Shown in pieces: positions 33,128-33,285 of a DNA stretch of 33,285 bases. The first letter of the stretch is position 1. Every line of letters begins with the position of its first letter. Under the pieces are notes generated by a model that saw only the letters and a list, made by a program, of their open reading frames with translations, did no database searches and had not been told where the DNA came from. Source of the DNA: Aquibacillus kalidii (lineage in GTDB: Bacteria > Bacillota > Bacilli > Bacillales > Amphibacillaceae); assembly GCF_014280935.1 (NCBI RefSeq), contig NZ_JACLZI010000043.1, positions 1 to 33,285 of the forward strand. The letters run 5' to 3'. A program made the translations under genes and the position numbers.

Positions 33128-33285
33128 TAGTTGAGATAAAATCTCCAGTAACTTTATTAAAACCCTTTGGATGTGTGCTTGAACTCGTTCCGGCAGAATA
33201 CTCCGCTTTCCGTGGGCACGGCCTCAAGCCTTCCCGTGACGCAAAGACCGCTCTTCCGGGATCTTCACCTCGTGCTGTTCCCACA
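33128..33285 (+). repeat. GC-rich interspersed repeat, right-end copy (truncated)
   Basis: Reverse-complement partner of 1-140. It begins with TAGTTGAGATAAAAT (33128-33142), identical to 13871-13885, passes through GAACTCGTTCCGGCAGAATA and CCGTGGGCACGGCCTCAAGC, and ends at the window edge in GTTCCCACA. It lies just after the T-box terminator, between the leader and whatever gene follows. Confidence 0.85.

Noticed and set aside
33018-33284. 88-codon minus-strand frame at the right end
   Set aside because: It spans the T-box terminator and the repeat, both non-coding.
1-33285. CRISPR array, prophage, insertion-sequence transposase or defence island
   Set aside because: No spaced direct repeats, integrase, phage structural genes, transposase or defence genes were seen; the GC-rich repeats carry no transposase.

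Overview
This window looks like a chromosomal stretch from an AT-rich, endospore-forming member of the Bacillaceae. The grounds are a small acid-soluble spore protein, strong Shine-Dalgarno sequences, frequent TTG/GTG starts, CcpA-type cre sites, a Bacillus-style arg gene order, an FMN riboswitch before the rib genes and a T-box leader. A GH52 beta-xylosidase next to xyl genes recalls Geobacillus and halophilic or alkaliphilic relatives such as Gracilibacillus or Amphibacillus, but I cannot name the genus. Both window ends fall inside inverted copies of one GC-rich repeat, which suggests the window is a complete draft contig broken at repeats.

Layout. (1) 1-5500: a repeat copy, then housekeeping and accessory genes: NUDIX hydrolase, DJ-1/PfpI protein, DUF456 membrane protein, a DUF3817 membrane protein that appears to start at ATT, pyridoxal kinase pdxK, an MtnU-type carbon-nitrogen hydrolase, an alpha/beta SASP and a DUF4349 lipoprotein. 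(2) 5570-13850: arginine genes in two units, argG-argH and carA-carB-argF, separated by a terminator. A candidate ARG box overlaps the argG promoter. (3) 13850-14280: two head-to-head copies of the repeat. (4) 14360-27700: a xylo-oligosaccharide and xylose utilisation island. It holds an intracellular GH52 beta-xylosidase, the ROK repressor XylR, XylA, XylB, a YesM/YesN-type two-component system, a sugar ABC importer (lipoprotein plus two permeases) and a DUF624/YesL protein. (5) 27900-28912: murB with its own promoter. (6) 29010-32800: FMN riboswitch and ribD-ribE-ribBA-ribH. (7) 32800-33085: a T-box leader, possibly for tRNA-Pro, whose downstream gene is beyond the window, followed by the last repeat copy.

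How the genes work together. In the xylan island, short xylo-oligosaccharides would enter through the ABC importer, be split to xylose in the cytoplasm by the GH52 enzyme, and be isomerised and phosphorylated by XylA and XylB into the pentose phosphate pathway. Control appears layered. XylR acts at a 31-bp operator between overlapping divergent xylR/xylA promoters. The two-component system probably drives the importer. A cre-like box sits at the start of each of four catabolic units (beta-xylosidase, xylA, two-component system, importer). The arginine block supplies carbamoyl phosphate (CarAB), citrulline (ArgF), argininosuccinate (ArgG) and arginine (ArgH). The rib block is a complete riboflavin pathway under FMN feedback.

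The most notable points are the ATT start of the DUF3817 gene, the repeat family and its long dyad, the cre and operator layout of the xylan island, and the orphan T-box at the right end.
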